64,000 bases of DNA. Origin: Agarophyton chilense. Its lineage: Eukaryota > Rhodophyta > Florideophyceae > Gracilariales > Gracilariaceae. The DNA lies in assembly GCA_030374765.1 (NCBI GenBank), contig JARGXX010000026.1, positions 434,001-498,000 of the forward strand, given 5' to 3'. A program made the position numbers and the translations under genes. A model generated the notes under the pieces. It had not been told where the DNA came from. It saw only the letters and a program-made list of their open reading frames with translations, and made no database searches. This document shows positions 32,266 to 42,852 of the stretch, one piece after another (position 1 is the stretch's first letter; each line of letters starts with the position of its first letter).

Positions 32266-33040
32266 CATGAGAGATATTTTACAGGTGACTGGCCTTGTTA
32301 CGTGGTTGTTTCTGGTGACAATGCTTATCTGTACCTGGAGGACAGCCGCATACTGGCGTGGTCTTGTGTTGTACTAAGCGTTTCTGCTGATGGACAAGGT
32401 AGGGAAAGCACCGTTATAGATTGTTGCTCGATTTTGCTGGCTTCGGAGATCCTGTCTTCGGATGGTACACCATGTCAAACCAAACCCTTTGTGCCATGAT
32501 GAGCAATACCCCCTGAAGGTTCATTGAAGGATTCCTACATGATTGAGTCAAGGTTTCGTTTACAGAAAGATTCACGACTAGTTCAAGGTTTCGTTTCAAC
32601 TACAAACCCTCGATGAGCAACACACCTAAGCCTTTCATTGTGATAGAATATTCGTGTGCTAGATACGGTGGGGGGCAGCGCCGAACGGTATTTTTCACGA
32701 ACGTGCTAATTGGAGCATCAGTGGTTGAGCTTCGGGAAGCAATGGAAGAAAGACTCAGTCGCGTACAAAAGATGTTTCTTCTAGCGTACACTACCTCGAG
32801 GCGACCGCAAGGAACTGCCTTCTCAGTATTCAGGGAAAGAAACACTGCAATTGAAGCCACAAGCCAAAGATCATAATGGAATATTCACAAAACGTATTGT
32901 GAATCGTACTCCCACAAAATGGCGTACAAGCCATCGCGGTAGGCAAACGATGAAGGACATTCCTTGGCTAATTCTACTTCAAGGAATTCATTTTTATTGT
33001 TTTAACTGTCTACCTACGTGAAGAACCACGTTCTGTCCTC
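32266..33040. other. no gene seen
   Basis: Only short ORFs (for example 32613-32876 plus) with no motif. Confidence 0.45.
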
Positions 33041-33166
33041 TACTCAGCTTTGCAGCGTTCCATCAAATTCCTCATAATCTCTTTAAACTCCGATGAATTT
33101 GGTTCCAGCAGCTTCAGGAGCTCTATATCTCTTGCGTCCTTTCGATATTCTCTCTGTGCTTTTTGT

Positions 33167-34289
33167 TCCTACTGTATTAGCCTGTTGCCCTCCGTAATAC
33201 CTTCACGAATTCCTCTTAGGCTCTCATTCACGTCCACTGCATCTTTCGCCATTCTTTCTTCCAACTTTCTCCTTTTTATACCCATCGGCCGAATATCTTC
33301 CTCATTAGTAGATGCTGTGACAGTTTTATTTACCACAGAGTCCGAGTCCTTTCCTTTCCCAACAACCTCGGCATATCCAACGCTTTTGCTTTCACCTGGC
33401 ACACCTTCTTCCCCAATAGCACCCTTTTGCTCCAAAACTTCATATGTTTGTGTCATACGCTTCATGTGGCCGTGAGTCTTTACCGGTTTGTTCTTAGTAT
33501 CATCAAAAAACTTGTCTTGCATTGACAAATGCTCCGCGGTTGACAGCCATCTGAACGGTGGTGCGTAATTAGTGGTTCCATCTCTCATCTTTTTCCCTGC
33601 TCGTACGATATATGCAGTGCTCGCACTTTTCGTTTTGCTGCAATAAAATGCTGAGTTTCTCGTGCCACTCGTTGCCATGTGCTGCGTAATGAAGCCGAAG
33701 AACGTCTCATTTTGTACTTTTCTTGACATATTCTCTCCACACCACCCCAGAGTGTTCTGTCGTGTTGATTACAGCCCTTTGCAGATTGTTCGATCCACGC
33801 TTTGGCCAAGAACAAAACTTCGTCATCCGTAAATGAGGGACCTCTGCCCTGCCGCTTTTTCTTTGACGTGGGTGTGTGATTTTCTTGAATCTGTAGGGCG
33901 TGCTGTGGTGATGGATAGGAAGTAGTTAGTTGATCGGCGTTAGAAATTGAATCAGAAGGAACGGGTGACGCTTGTATGTTAACGAATTCATCTGCAGATG
34001 TCGATTGCGTAGAAACTGGTAGTATTTTGCTTTTTGAAGAAGCCGTAGGCGGAGAAATCTGGTATATTTCTCTTTCATTCGGTTCAGTCGATGATTGAGG
34101 CAATAATTGGAATCCAAGCGCTCTTTTAGGATCTAAAAGAATCGAGGCAGCCGTTTTTGGCTCTCGTAGTGGCTGTGAAGCATTCTGCTTTTGCCTTGGC
34201 GAAGACCGTGGTGCAGTTGGAAATTGAGCCTGCAAAGTCGACGATGATGATGGAGGTCCGGGAACCCTGGGGGGTTCTGTATTAGGCAT
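33167..34289 (-). pseudogene. Myb/SANT-like DNA-binding protein, frameshifted
   Basis: Minus-strand frame 34289-33585 has a long Pro/Ser/Gln-rich disordered N-terminus, a basic stretch (SKKKRQGRGPSF), and a trihelix/Myb-SANT-like domain (FTDDEVLFLAKAWIEQS ... GGVERICQEKY ... SLRSTWQRV). A frameshift near 33620-33650 moves coding to the frame ending 33169 (FRWLSTAEHLSMQDKF, then a charged helical tail). This architecture is typical of the second, DNA-binding ORF of PIF/Harbinger transposons and of NAM-associated plant-like proteins. In the former role it would bring transposase to the element ends. Whether it belongs with the transposase at 27.7-29.1 kb is unclear: the strand is opposite and 4 kb of other sequence intervenes. 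Confidence 0.7.
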
Positions 34290-34472
34290 TGTTTCACTTC
34301 TTTGTCGTGAGTGGTGGGGGAGATCTTAGAGAAAGCACTGGCGCCAAAAGTTTGCGCGCCAAGGCGTGGAAGCCTTTGGAAAAAGATTCTTTGTCGCAGA
34401 TATAGCGTTTGAGATCTCATTCGCTTCAGCAGTCTTAATTTGCCATGATTTGGAGAGGGGTCGCGTTCTATA

Positions 34473-34517
34473 TCCAGCTCTATACTGCTGCGAGATGGAG
34501 ATCGATATAGAGCTGGA
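34473..34517. repeat. 12-bp inverted repeat (hairpin)
   Basis: Arms TCCAGCTCTATA (34473-34484) and TATAGAGCTGGA (34506-34517) are perfect complements with a 21-base loop. Lies just upstream of the Myb/SANT-like gene and might be a terminal or subterminal inverted repeat. Confidence 0.9.
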
Positions 34518-34519
34518 GG

Positions 34520-36780
34520 CAAAATTTTAGCTCCGAAATATAGATAAAGCACACTGGTAGTGATGCCACAAGCGACGAAAACTCTATAATATAGATATAT
34601 TGCACATTATAGCGCACTGCCAGTCTTGCCCTAACATTGGGCTGTGCCCGGGTGGCAATCATGTATTGCAGACCCCTCGCCTTGGCTCGATACAATAAAT
34701 TGTAGATTTTTTGGAGTGCGGCCAAATGCACAACAACCTTCCTGACCCTTAGCGTTTTATATTTTCGCGAATCTTCCTCGCGGGCCAGTTTGCTAAGCGA
34801 AACCACTGCATGCTCTCTGCGTTTCGTTCCCACCCTTTCTGTTCCTTTCTAGCACTGCGCACGCTCGAAAACGCTACATTTCCAACTTCACTGCTCCCAT
34901 CTGTGAAAGCGAAACCTTGACGCGAAACTCGGCGTGTCAGGTCTTCTCGGATAGCATGAACTAATTACACTCAGGGGGATCCTCCGACGGCTCGTACTAA
35001 GCAGAGTCCTCGAAAACCAATTGCGAACAAGCTCCAGGACGCCATCTCGCGAGTGAAGCGGCTAGGGTTACAAGAAAACCCTATCTTGACCAATATCTGA
35101 ACCACAATACTGTCAAGCTTCTTTGCTCTCAACCACAGCGCATTGTGCGGAAGATTCACCCGATTAACTTCGAAGGCAGCAACAAACTCGTCCGTATCAG
35201 CAAAATCGAAGCCATCAATTTGCTCGGGCGAACGGTAGCGCATTATATTTTTAAGTTTCGGGTCACACCGTTCAAAGAATTGATTCTATTTCGATTTGGC
35301 CTATCACAGGCCTTCGATGACGAGAAAGATCACGATAAGAGGGTTGAGGATAGCGATAAAACGATTAAGAAAGTGTGGATTTCAACCGCGGATCGTGGTG
35401 AGATTTAGAACTAGTATTATGCTGTGGAGCATGGCACTAACATAGTGTGTCGCATAGATATGCATACCTTCCGCATCTAGTACAGTCAGGAACTCCATAT
35501 TTATGAGTCTGGAAGTAAGGTGATGCCTGGTGCTGAAAAAGTGGGGAGAAACGTTTATTGGAGAGGCAATGGTTGGTATGAAGCGATCAAGAGCATCTTA
35601 GCCACTTGCTGTCGTCCAATCACCTCTGGGGTATGCTACTGTCTTGTCTCGGGAGCTTGGTGACGCTCAACCGTAGGGAGCGTGGTGACGCTCAACCTTA
35701 GAAGTTAGACGTAATAAACCTCGATGGTAACAGGACACCGTGAAAACCCGCAGGGGCAAACAGCGGGGCAACTAGCCTATACCGTGTAGGTGAACGATGG
35801 TAGGCGTTGACGCGCGGGAAAGCCTTTGTGGTAGTTGAGAAACAATGAACCAAAAGGTAGAGTAGTGACCCAAGTGGTGCCTGTCTGTATCAGATTAGGA
35901 TGGGGGAGGTGCAGTTCCCTATATGCAGTGGACTGCACTCTCCAGATCACCCGGGAGGTGCCAGCAAGGCACGGTCCCTGACCTAGTGTCAGAGACCTGG
36001 CCAGCACTGGCTACAGTGCCAGGTGGCCACTCCACTACTGTACTAAAACAAACATAATTACAATTACAATTACTAACAATTACTCAACCAGGAGGTACAT
36101 GTCAACACTACACGTGGCTGACAACACCTGGATGGTAGCTCGCCTGGAGCTGCATGGCCGATGATCCCTCGCATCCATCACCTACAAGGTCATTGTAGTA
36201 TATTGACAACCTCAAAGGTCAGCCCTTCCGCCACTATACGACAGACCCCCTTCCTACCCGTGAGGCACGCCCCGTGTCTCCTTCCATCAAACCATAGAGT
36301 TGTAGCGAGCGACAGCGGCGCGGGCATCGGAGTGGTGTCCGCCGGCGGTTGCTCACGGTGCGCGACGCGTGATCCGTTGAGGTTCAGAACTCGGTGACAG
36401 TGTCGGTTGGGGAGTGCGAGCGACGACGGCGGCGCACGAATTGAGCGACAACCATTCAGGTAGAGACTGTCATGAGGGCGATGCAGTGTAACTAGCGCGC
36501 TTGCGGACACCTTTTCGGTAGTGGCCCTGCTTACTTGCAGTTCTGCTTCTGCATAGCCCCCTGTCTAACCAAGTTTGTATCTCATCCTTCCCGGTTACTC
36601 AAACTTCAGTTTCCTTCAAGGTCCCTGCGCGCGCCGTCCCGCCTGGTCGTTCCCACGGCTCGACAACCCTTCAGGTATTGCTGCCCTTAATTGGCGGCAT
36701 CGTGACCGTAACCGTGCTGTACGGCTTTCCCTGAAGGTTTCCTGACTTCTCGACCTTTCAGGTTTCGTCTACCTTGTAAG
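34520..36780. other. no supported gene; short tandem duplication
   Basis: ORFs lack motifs. A 25-bp unit is duplicated in tandem with a few changes (35651-35675 and 35676-35700, GAGCGTGGTGACGCTCAACC core). Part of the GC-rich sequence after 36200 may be untranslated or LTR sequence of the gypsy remnant that follows. Confidence 0.4.
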
Positions 36781-36789
36781 GATTGACTC

Positions 36790-37629
36790 TTGGCGCCGGT
36801 GGGGCCTGAACCTGTGTCGATACAACCATTGAAGTGTTGGCCTGGGTCCGTTGTGGAAGCTTCCGGTTGTGAGACCTTATTGGTGTTGAGTGGCCCTGTC
36901 GGTAATTACGCGACCTTTCTCCGGTTTTTCATTCCGGTTTACCTTCAAGGCTATAAAAGTATCGCACCGCCTCCGTGCACGCGTTCGAACCCATTCGGTG
37001 CAACGTCGATGCACCTCACGCCGCATCGTGGATTCGTCACCGCTACCTCGAAGGTTCATATGTTCCGAGTTGGGAGCTTCGTGTTTGGGAGCCTGGACTG
37101 GTGCGACTACGTTGAGCCACTCATTTCTTCCTACAACCTGCAAGTGCACGCTTCCACGGGGAGAACACCGTTCGATTTAACGCTAACGAGAGGGCCGCCG
37201 CCGATAGCTGTTGACGTTCAGGAGTATATCATACCCCAGGACATAATCGAAGGGATGAATTCTACCTAGGCGAAGCGCTACTCGCTCCGAAGCATCGACC
37301 GCATTATCCAATCGGCCAGGACATTACGCGGAAGCTCTTACCCCAGGACATAATCGAAGGGATGAATTCTACCTAGGCGAGCGCTACTCGCTCCGAAGCA
37401 TCGACCGCATTATCCAATCGGCCAGGACATTACGCGGAAGCTCTTACCCCGCTCTACGGGACCATACAAAGCCCTTAAGGCCAATCAACACACCATTACG
37501 TTATTAATTGACGGCCTACAGGACACCGTATCGATTGATCGGGTGACACGAGCCCCCAGGTCTCCCAAATCACCACAGTCTCAGTCCCCTGGCCCAAAGG
37601 AATCAAAACGACCTCAGGTAGACGCTTAA
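36790..37629 (+). pseudogene. Ty3/gypsy integrase C-terminal remnant
   Basis: The frame to 37269 ends with a gypsy integrase tail (WCDYVEPLISSYNLQVHAST, GRTPFDLTLTRGPPP). After a tandem duplication, the frame from about 37440 to the TAA at 37627 carries the end of the integrase/polyprotein (GPYKALKANQHTITLLIDGL, DTVSIDRVTRAP). The catalytic core and everything upstream are missing. Belongs to a different gypsy family from the one at 1.2-3.3 kb. Confidence 0.75.
37232..37444 (+). repeat. 107-bp tandem duplication within the gypsy remnant
   Basis: The block 37232-37338 is repeated at 37339-37444, essentially identical apart from a 1-base deletion (GGCGAAGCGC against GGCGAGCGC). It places a stop codon in the integrase frame. 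Confidence 0.95.
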
Positions 37630-40525
37630 GTCCCCACACCCCTTAAGGCAGTTCCCGCGGACTGTAACGCAAAGACTGTTGGGTCAGCGTACGGGTCTCG
37701 ACCGGTGGTAGCGTGGTAAAGTAGGTCCTAAGGTTCAAATCATTGACGGCGGCACTCCCAGAGTACTTGGTGCAATAGGCTGGCGTTTACTGCGTAGTCT
37801 TACAGGTTGGAGCTACGGAAACGATGGCTTGAAGACCAAACGGTGGAACTAACATACTAAAAGGGGTTATTTAGTATCCTAACGGTGCCTACCTTACTCT
37901 AAGGGAGAAGCATCACTCGAGCCAAGTAAATAGTACTGGCGATGCGCTTAGATCTCCCTGGCACTGTAGCGCTAATCTATTACGCTAATTAGTTTAAATT
38001 AATAATCTACATGAGTCCACTAGAGGTCGACCCGTTCACGTGTCACCTGCAAGATCCTTCAGGGCCCTGTGGCTTACCGGTTTCTACCGGTATTATGGCT
38101 CCTTCACAGATCATAGTCGAGATATTCAACGTGAAATTGGATTTCCATTGTAATGTCTGTTGCAGACGCGGACTTAATGCCCCCCACACTTCGAGAACAG
38201 CCAATGTCAATGATTGGCTTAGGATCTCTCGTTTTACTAACCACATCAAATAGCGCCCCATCTCACGACTCTAGGCATGTGTACGCTTCAATGGAGTAGT
38301 GCCTGACGTAAAATGTGCGGTACATCCATTGTTGGCTCCCCGAAAGCATCATTTCTCGGATTTCTTCCTCCATGACGAGAAGCTGTGGACTTATCGTCTT
38401 AATCGTTGCGTAAGCGTTCGAGATTTCTTTTCTTCCTCAGAAATGAGAGACTTGGTCACAAGTCATCGGCCTCCATGTGCACTACAAGCGAAGAAGACAG
38501 ACGACGTTTCCCCTTACCGATCTCAATATCGGTGCGTTTTCTCTTCGAATTGTCCGGTTTGAAGGACATGGTTGATGTATTTTTCTTCTTCTCATTTTCG
38601 AACCGTGATAGTTTGCTCTGCATGGATTGAGAAATTGCGAAAAGAGAAGTTTGGCTTTGTGACCTACAATGTTTTCATGGTTTTCCTTTATATAGTGAGC
38701 AACAGAGATCGAAGATGTAAAGGATAGAATCCCCAATACTGTCACCATGTCGTCCAAGTTGAGACTGCATTTCCGGGACGGTTAGAAGAGCTTGTGGATA
38801 AAGAAAATTGGGAAGGTCTTTGAGCGAGTGTCTGTAAGGTTTCCCTCGAGGTAAACGACTTCTTAATTGATCTTTCTCTTGGGAACCAAAATGTTGGCCA
38901 TTGTGAAATTGTGATCATCTCACCTCGAAATCTTAATGTGATGCTTCGATAGAATTTGACAGATGTTGTCAACGGAAACCCGCAACTTCACAAAATCGAT
39001 TTAGTGCTGTGTTTTTCCAGTATGGCTTCCATTTTGTATGCAGGCATCGGCAAGGGAGACAATTTATAGATTGGGATTCTTAAACGTGTCCTCACTCAAA
39101 GATGCATTATTGAGTAGCTTTATTACCAGAATTTTGCAAACTGAGACGAAGATGAGAGTCTACCATTCGTGAAATGATCGGAATTCAGGCTGCGAAAGAG
39201 TGAAAAGAAGCTAGCCCAAGGCGCATTCTTGAGCCGACGGGAGTTTTTGAAACGATTGAAGGAATGAATCAAACGAGAAACAACATAAATTGAAGAATCG
39301 ACTGCGAGAAGTTCAACGATATGATATACTGCTATCACTCGGTCCTACTGCTTGTAGTCTACAATTTCTTTCTCCTGGGCTTTGTCGACTACGGATTTCC
39401 GCGCTTAGGTAATGCTCTGTAATACAGCTGTAGGCCTAGAGCGGAAAGTAATGTTTTGTAACGACGATCTGTGCCCCTGTTCGCAGCAGTAGAAATAGTA
39501 ATAACCAATCTACAAACGCTGCGGCTCCACTCAGGTAATTTCTTTGTAGGATCAACCGTTGGCGGATTTGCCGGAATGAAAAACATAATAGCTTTTGACG
39601 CTAGGCCGATAACTATTGGAGGCAGTCTTACGCAGAGCGGGAGGGCTGTTGGTGGAGATTGTTGTATGCGCTCGAAAAGCGCGCGGTGGAAGATGGGGAA
39701 AATTGAATATGCCCACGGTGTCTCCCCTTGTTATCTCCGTCCCCAGTGTCCAGGGGTTGAGAAAAGGAGAAGTTTAGTATGCAGCGCCGGTGAAATTGTG
39801 TCAAGCGGAAATCTTGTATTTCACAGACGTAAAATGATTGCGGGAAAGTTTGTGAATTGTTGATAACCACTTTCCAAAAACAAATTGTTCTCTCTGTTTT
39901 GGAAACAAGGCTGATAAAATTCATGCACATGCATGAAAAGAGAGCTCGTCGGCTGTTTGACGACGAGCACGCGCGCGCATCAAACGCTTCGTGCCTATGT
40001 CCACACATAGCACCATCACCACCAACTCGTGCGCGCTGCGCGGTGAACAAAAACAGCCACCATTCACGACGACCATTCGCACCTGCCGCTGGATGGTTAG
40101 TCATATTAGCTTCCGTCGCGCGCTACGACTCGCCAGTGGGCGCTACGCTATATCACAACGCTTCCAGATAAGCTGCCATCGCCGGCGCTGAACCTTGTCT
40201 CGCTGTCGATGCACGTTGTCTTTGCTCCGTTTGATGATTTCCATGCATGACATGAAAGCTCGTGAACTGCTTGACGCAAAACATGAATACTCGGCAACCT
40301 GATCGTGGTCTCAAACTGTTCCAGCTTTTTGTTAACAAAAGCCGCCTCCACGCAGACATCACACACAATGGTTTTGCAAAGTAGCTATGCATATTCTTCA
40401 CATCGCTCTATGATCCGCTAATGCAACGCAATTATTTTAAAGTTCACTATGTGTTAATCCCCGACCTGCTTTAGACTACAGCCAACGATTGTTTAGCATA
40501 TCTGATGAGAAGAATACTCGAATGT
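37630..40525. other. no supported gene
   Basis: Only ORFs under 160 codons without recognisable domains. On minus between about 38250 and 39000, coding-like pieces appear in changing frames (for example MEEEIREMMLSGSQQ), possibly a decayed gene, but I cannot name it. Confidence 0.4.
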
Positions 40526-40529
40526 AACC

Positions 40530-41850
40530 AAAAAGGAGACTCCGCGGTCGCTCGGGCGGTCGTGCAAGCTGGGATACTTTTTCTGATATTGCGCTTTTGA
40601 ACTAGAGGAAGCTACTTGGACCTATACTGGCCTTAGGAAGTTGCAAGTTTTACTGTTTCGCGTGTGTTTGAAGAGACTCTACATGCTTTGAACAGAATTT
40701 TCCCAGTCTAATGTTTCCAACTACAGAAGATCAGTTTGAGACGAGTGCAAACAGATTTAGAACCCTACGGAAGAGTCCATTCGATTGTGTTATAGCCGCT
40801 CTCGACAGAATTGCGATAGAAATACGGCAGCGGAAGTTGCAAATCCCGGCAAGTACTAAAACAGGTGTAGAAGAATGTGGAAAAATAGCGAGAAGCAAAT
40901 GGAATGGTGGAATGATTTATTTGATAATCTGTGCATCTGCGTGTGCAGAATTGGAAACGCTTACGTACAGCAAGGACGATGCCGCATTCAGGCGACATCT
41001 ATGATCAATTCAGTACATCCTCCAGGATTCTTAAGGATGTTCTGAAAGGACGTCTCGCGTGTCTTTCCCCTATGATGGTCTTTGCGTATTGGACACTTAG
41101 GACGTAGAATTTGATGATGATTAGGAAATTATTACAGTGCATTTTAGAACTATATGAAGACAGACACAAAGCAGACACTGGTCATCGACTCAGGAGTCAG
41201 CTTTGACGCTCACAGTTTGCATATTCTGCGTGAAAACAGGAAAGGGTTTTTTGCGATCGTTGTTCAGGCTGCAGTCCAAACAGACTACAGTTTTTTATCT
41301 CCGCAAGGCACGCCGATGGTACTCACGGCTCGATTGAATTACTGGCAACTAAACTTTTCGAGTTGTTGTGTAGTGATGGTCTTTCACATTGGGCTACTGT
41401 TGTTGCAGATGATTCTTACTCAAAGGAAATTCGTATGCTAACGCCGTACTCAGAAGAAGGACTTAGTGTGAAGTAGGAGTCTTTCAATTGTTATCCTTTA
41501 ACATGCAAAACATGCGATTAGCAGGAATTTGGTATTCTAGTTCTTCGCCTTGGTGTATTTTGGTCAGAGCTAAGGTCTCCGATTGCAAATTGCACATTCA
41601 TCATTATTGTTGCATCAAATCTGCACAAATTTATTATCGACAATGCAGATCACCTATTGTTTGATATGATACGAATAAATGAAAAGAATGATGTTCAAAG
41701 TACCCCTATAGTGCACTTTCAATACATGCCAATTACTGCAAGAGACAAAAAAGGTCAAGAAACTGGAAGATGGAGCATGCGCAAATGAGAGATACCCTCG
41801 CTGAGCAGCTGCAGCGTCTAGGTTTCGTACGGAAGAAACACCACAGGTAA
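40530..41850 (+). pseudogene. PIF/Harbinger transposase remnant (second family)
   Basis: Decayed transposase readable in several frames. N-terminal piece RGSYLDLYWP near 40610; then FRTLRKSPFDCVIAALDRIA, with the first catalytic Asp in AALD (about 40795); then ENRKGFFAIVVQAAVQTDYSF; then FGILVLRLGVFWSELR and NCTFIIIVASNLHKF in the region after the catalytic Glu; and a terminal RDTLAEQLQRLGF ending at TAA 41848. Several stops and frameshifts separate these. It is related to the fragment flanking the second Tc1 copy at 57.5-59.3 kb and differs from the transposase at 27.7 kb. Confidence 0.8.
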
Positions 41851-42571
41851 TGGTAACTTTGTGATATCTTCTTACAATATATGAAGCTCTATCAACGTCA
41901 TTGAGGCTTTGTGTGCGAGTACTCTGCTTAAATTCTTACATCGCACAGTACGAAGAACTTGGGACGGTAACGTTGCGCAAATAAAAAGCTCTGTGTCCTT
42001 ATGATCTCTATGTGTAACTACGGGGGTGTAAGTCACATTTTTGAAGCAGGAACCACCGATGGTGGGGCGCAACTCAGTTTGCATCTTCAGTTCCCGAGTA
42101 CTGCGTCCTTTTCATTCGATGTGAACCGTGATGAAAAATAATACAGTACCACACCTGCACCTGTGGTGCTTGAAACGTGTAGAAGTTCTGAAAAGAGCTC
42201 GATAAATACTTTTATAAGAAAGATACGACTTGCTCATGTGGCGTCCTTTCGCTAGACCAGTTTCTGATCTGTTTAAAGCAGTTTTTACGTCGCCGCCTTC
42301 AGCTACTCCTTGTCATTCTTCATCGTCGTCGTCCTGTCGCTATCTCAGAGCGCCTGAGGACAACTATGACCATCGTCCCAACGCATAGCAGCCCTTCGAC
42401 AACCAAGGCCAGGCCCCGATCATGAAGATTGTTTTGGACTACCGCTGACGCCAGATTGTTGTGCGAGACTCCTCGTGTGGAATGCAGCCGCAGGCGCCGC
42501 GCAGGGAGCCAGCTTGGGCGGGCGCGGCGGCGTTAGGAAGAATAATTAAGAACTCAGAGGTGCTCACTCTT
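41851..42571. other. no clear gene; left flank of copia element 2
   Basis: Contains the left CTCTT target duplication (42567-42571). If the RRM pseudogene on the other side of the element was interrupted by it, the 42270-42571 part would be its 5' portion; it has an Arg/Asp/His-rich frame on plus but no decisive motif. Confidence 0.35.
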
Positions 42572-42828
42572 AATGAATAATTGAGAATACGGTTGACAGT
42601 GGTAGCGGTATCAGATAACGATCAGAGGTAGTTTATCAAAATGGGGAGAACCTCTGTGACGGTCCACTTCTCAAGAACAAGTGCAGTGTTCTGTCTTATA
42701 TATCAGATGGTCTATTGCATGTCAGTACTCACACAGATTCATTGTTGCATGGACAGTTTCTCACAGCCGGTTACTTGACCAGTACTTCACGTCCATTGAA
42801 AGTGAGTCTCTGTAACTCAACATTCACA
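42572..42828 (-). repeat. 3' LTR of copia element 2
   Basis: Plus-strand ends AATGAATAATTG and AACATTCACA; in element orientation it begins TGTGAATGTT. Bounded outside by the CTCTT duplication. Confidence 0.96.
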
Positions 42829-42850
42829 TTGATTCTCTTTTCTTTTTGAA
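42829..42850 (-). promoter_or_regulatory. polypurine tract of copia element 2
   Basis: In element orientation a purine-rich run (AAAAAGAAAAGAGAA) lies immediately before the 3' LTR. Confidence 0.75.
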
Positions 42851-42852
42851 CC

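Noticed and set aside
37690-37760. tRNA-like A and B box words
   Set aside because: A TGGT...GG word and GTTCAAATC occur at a plausible distance, but I could not fold a cloverleaf with paired acceptor and anticodon stems.
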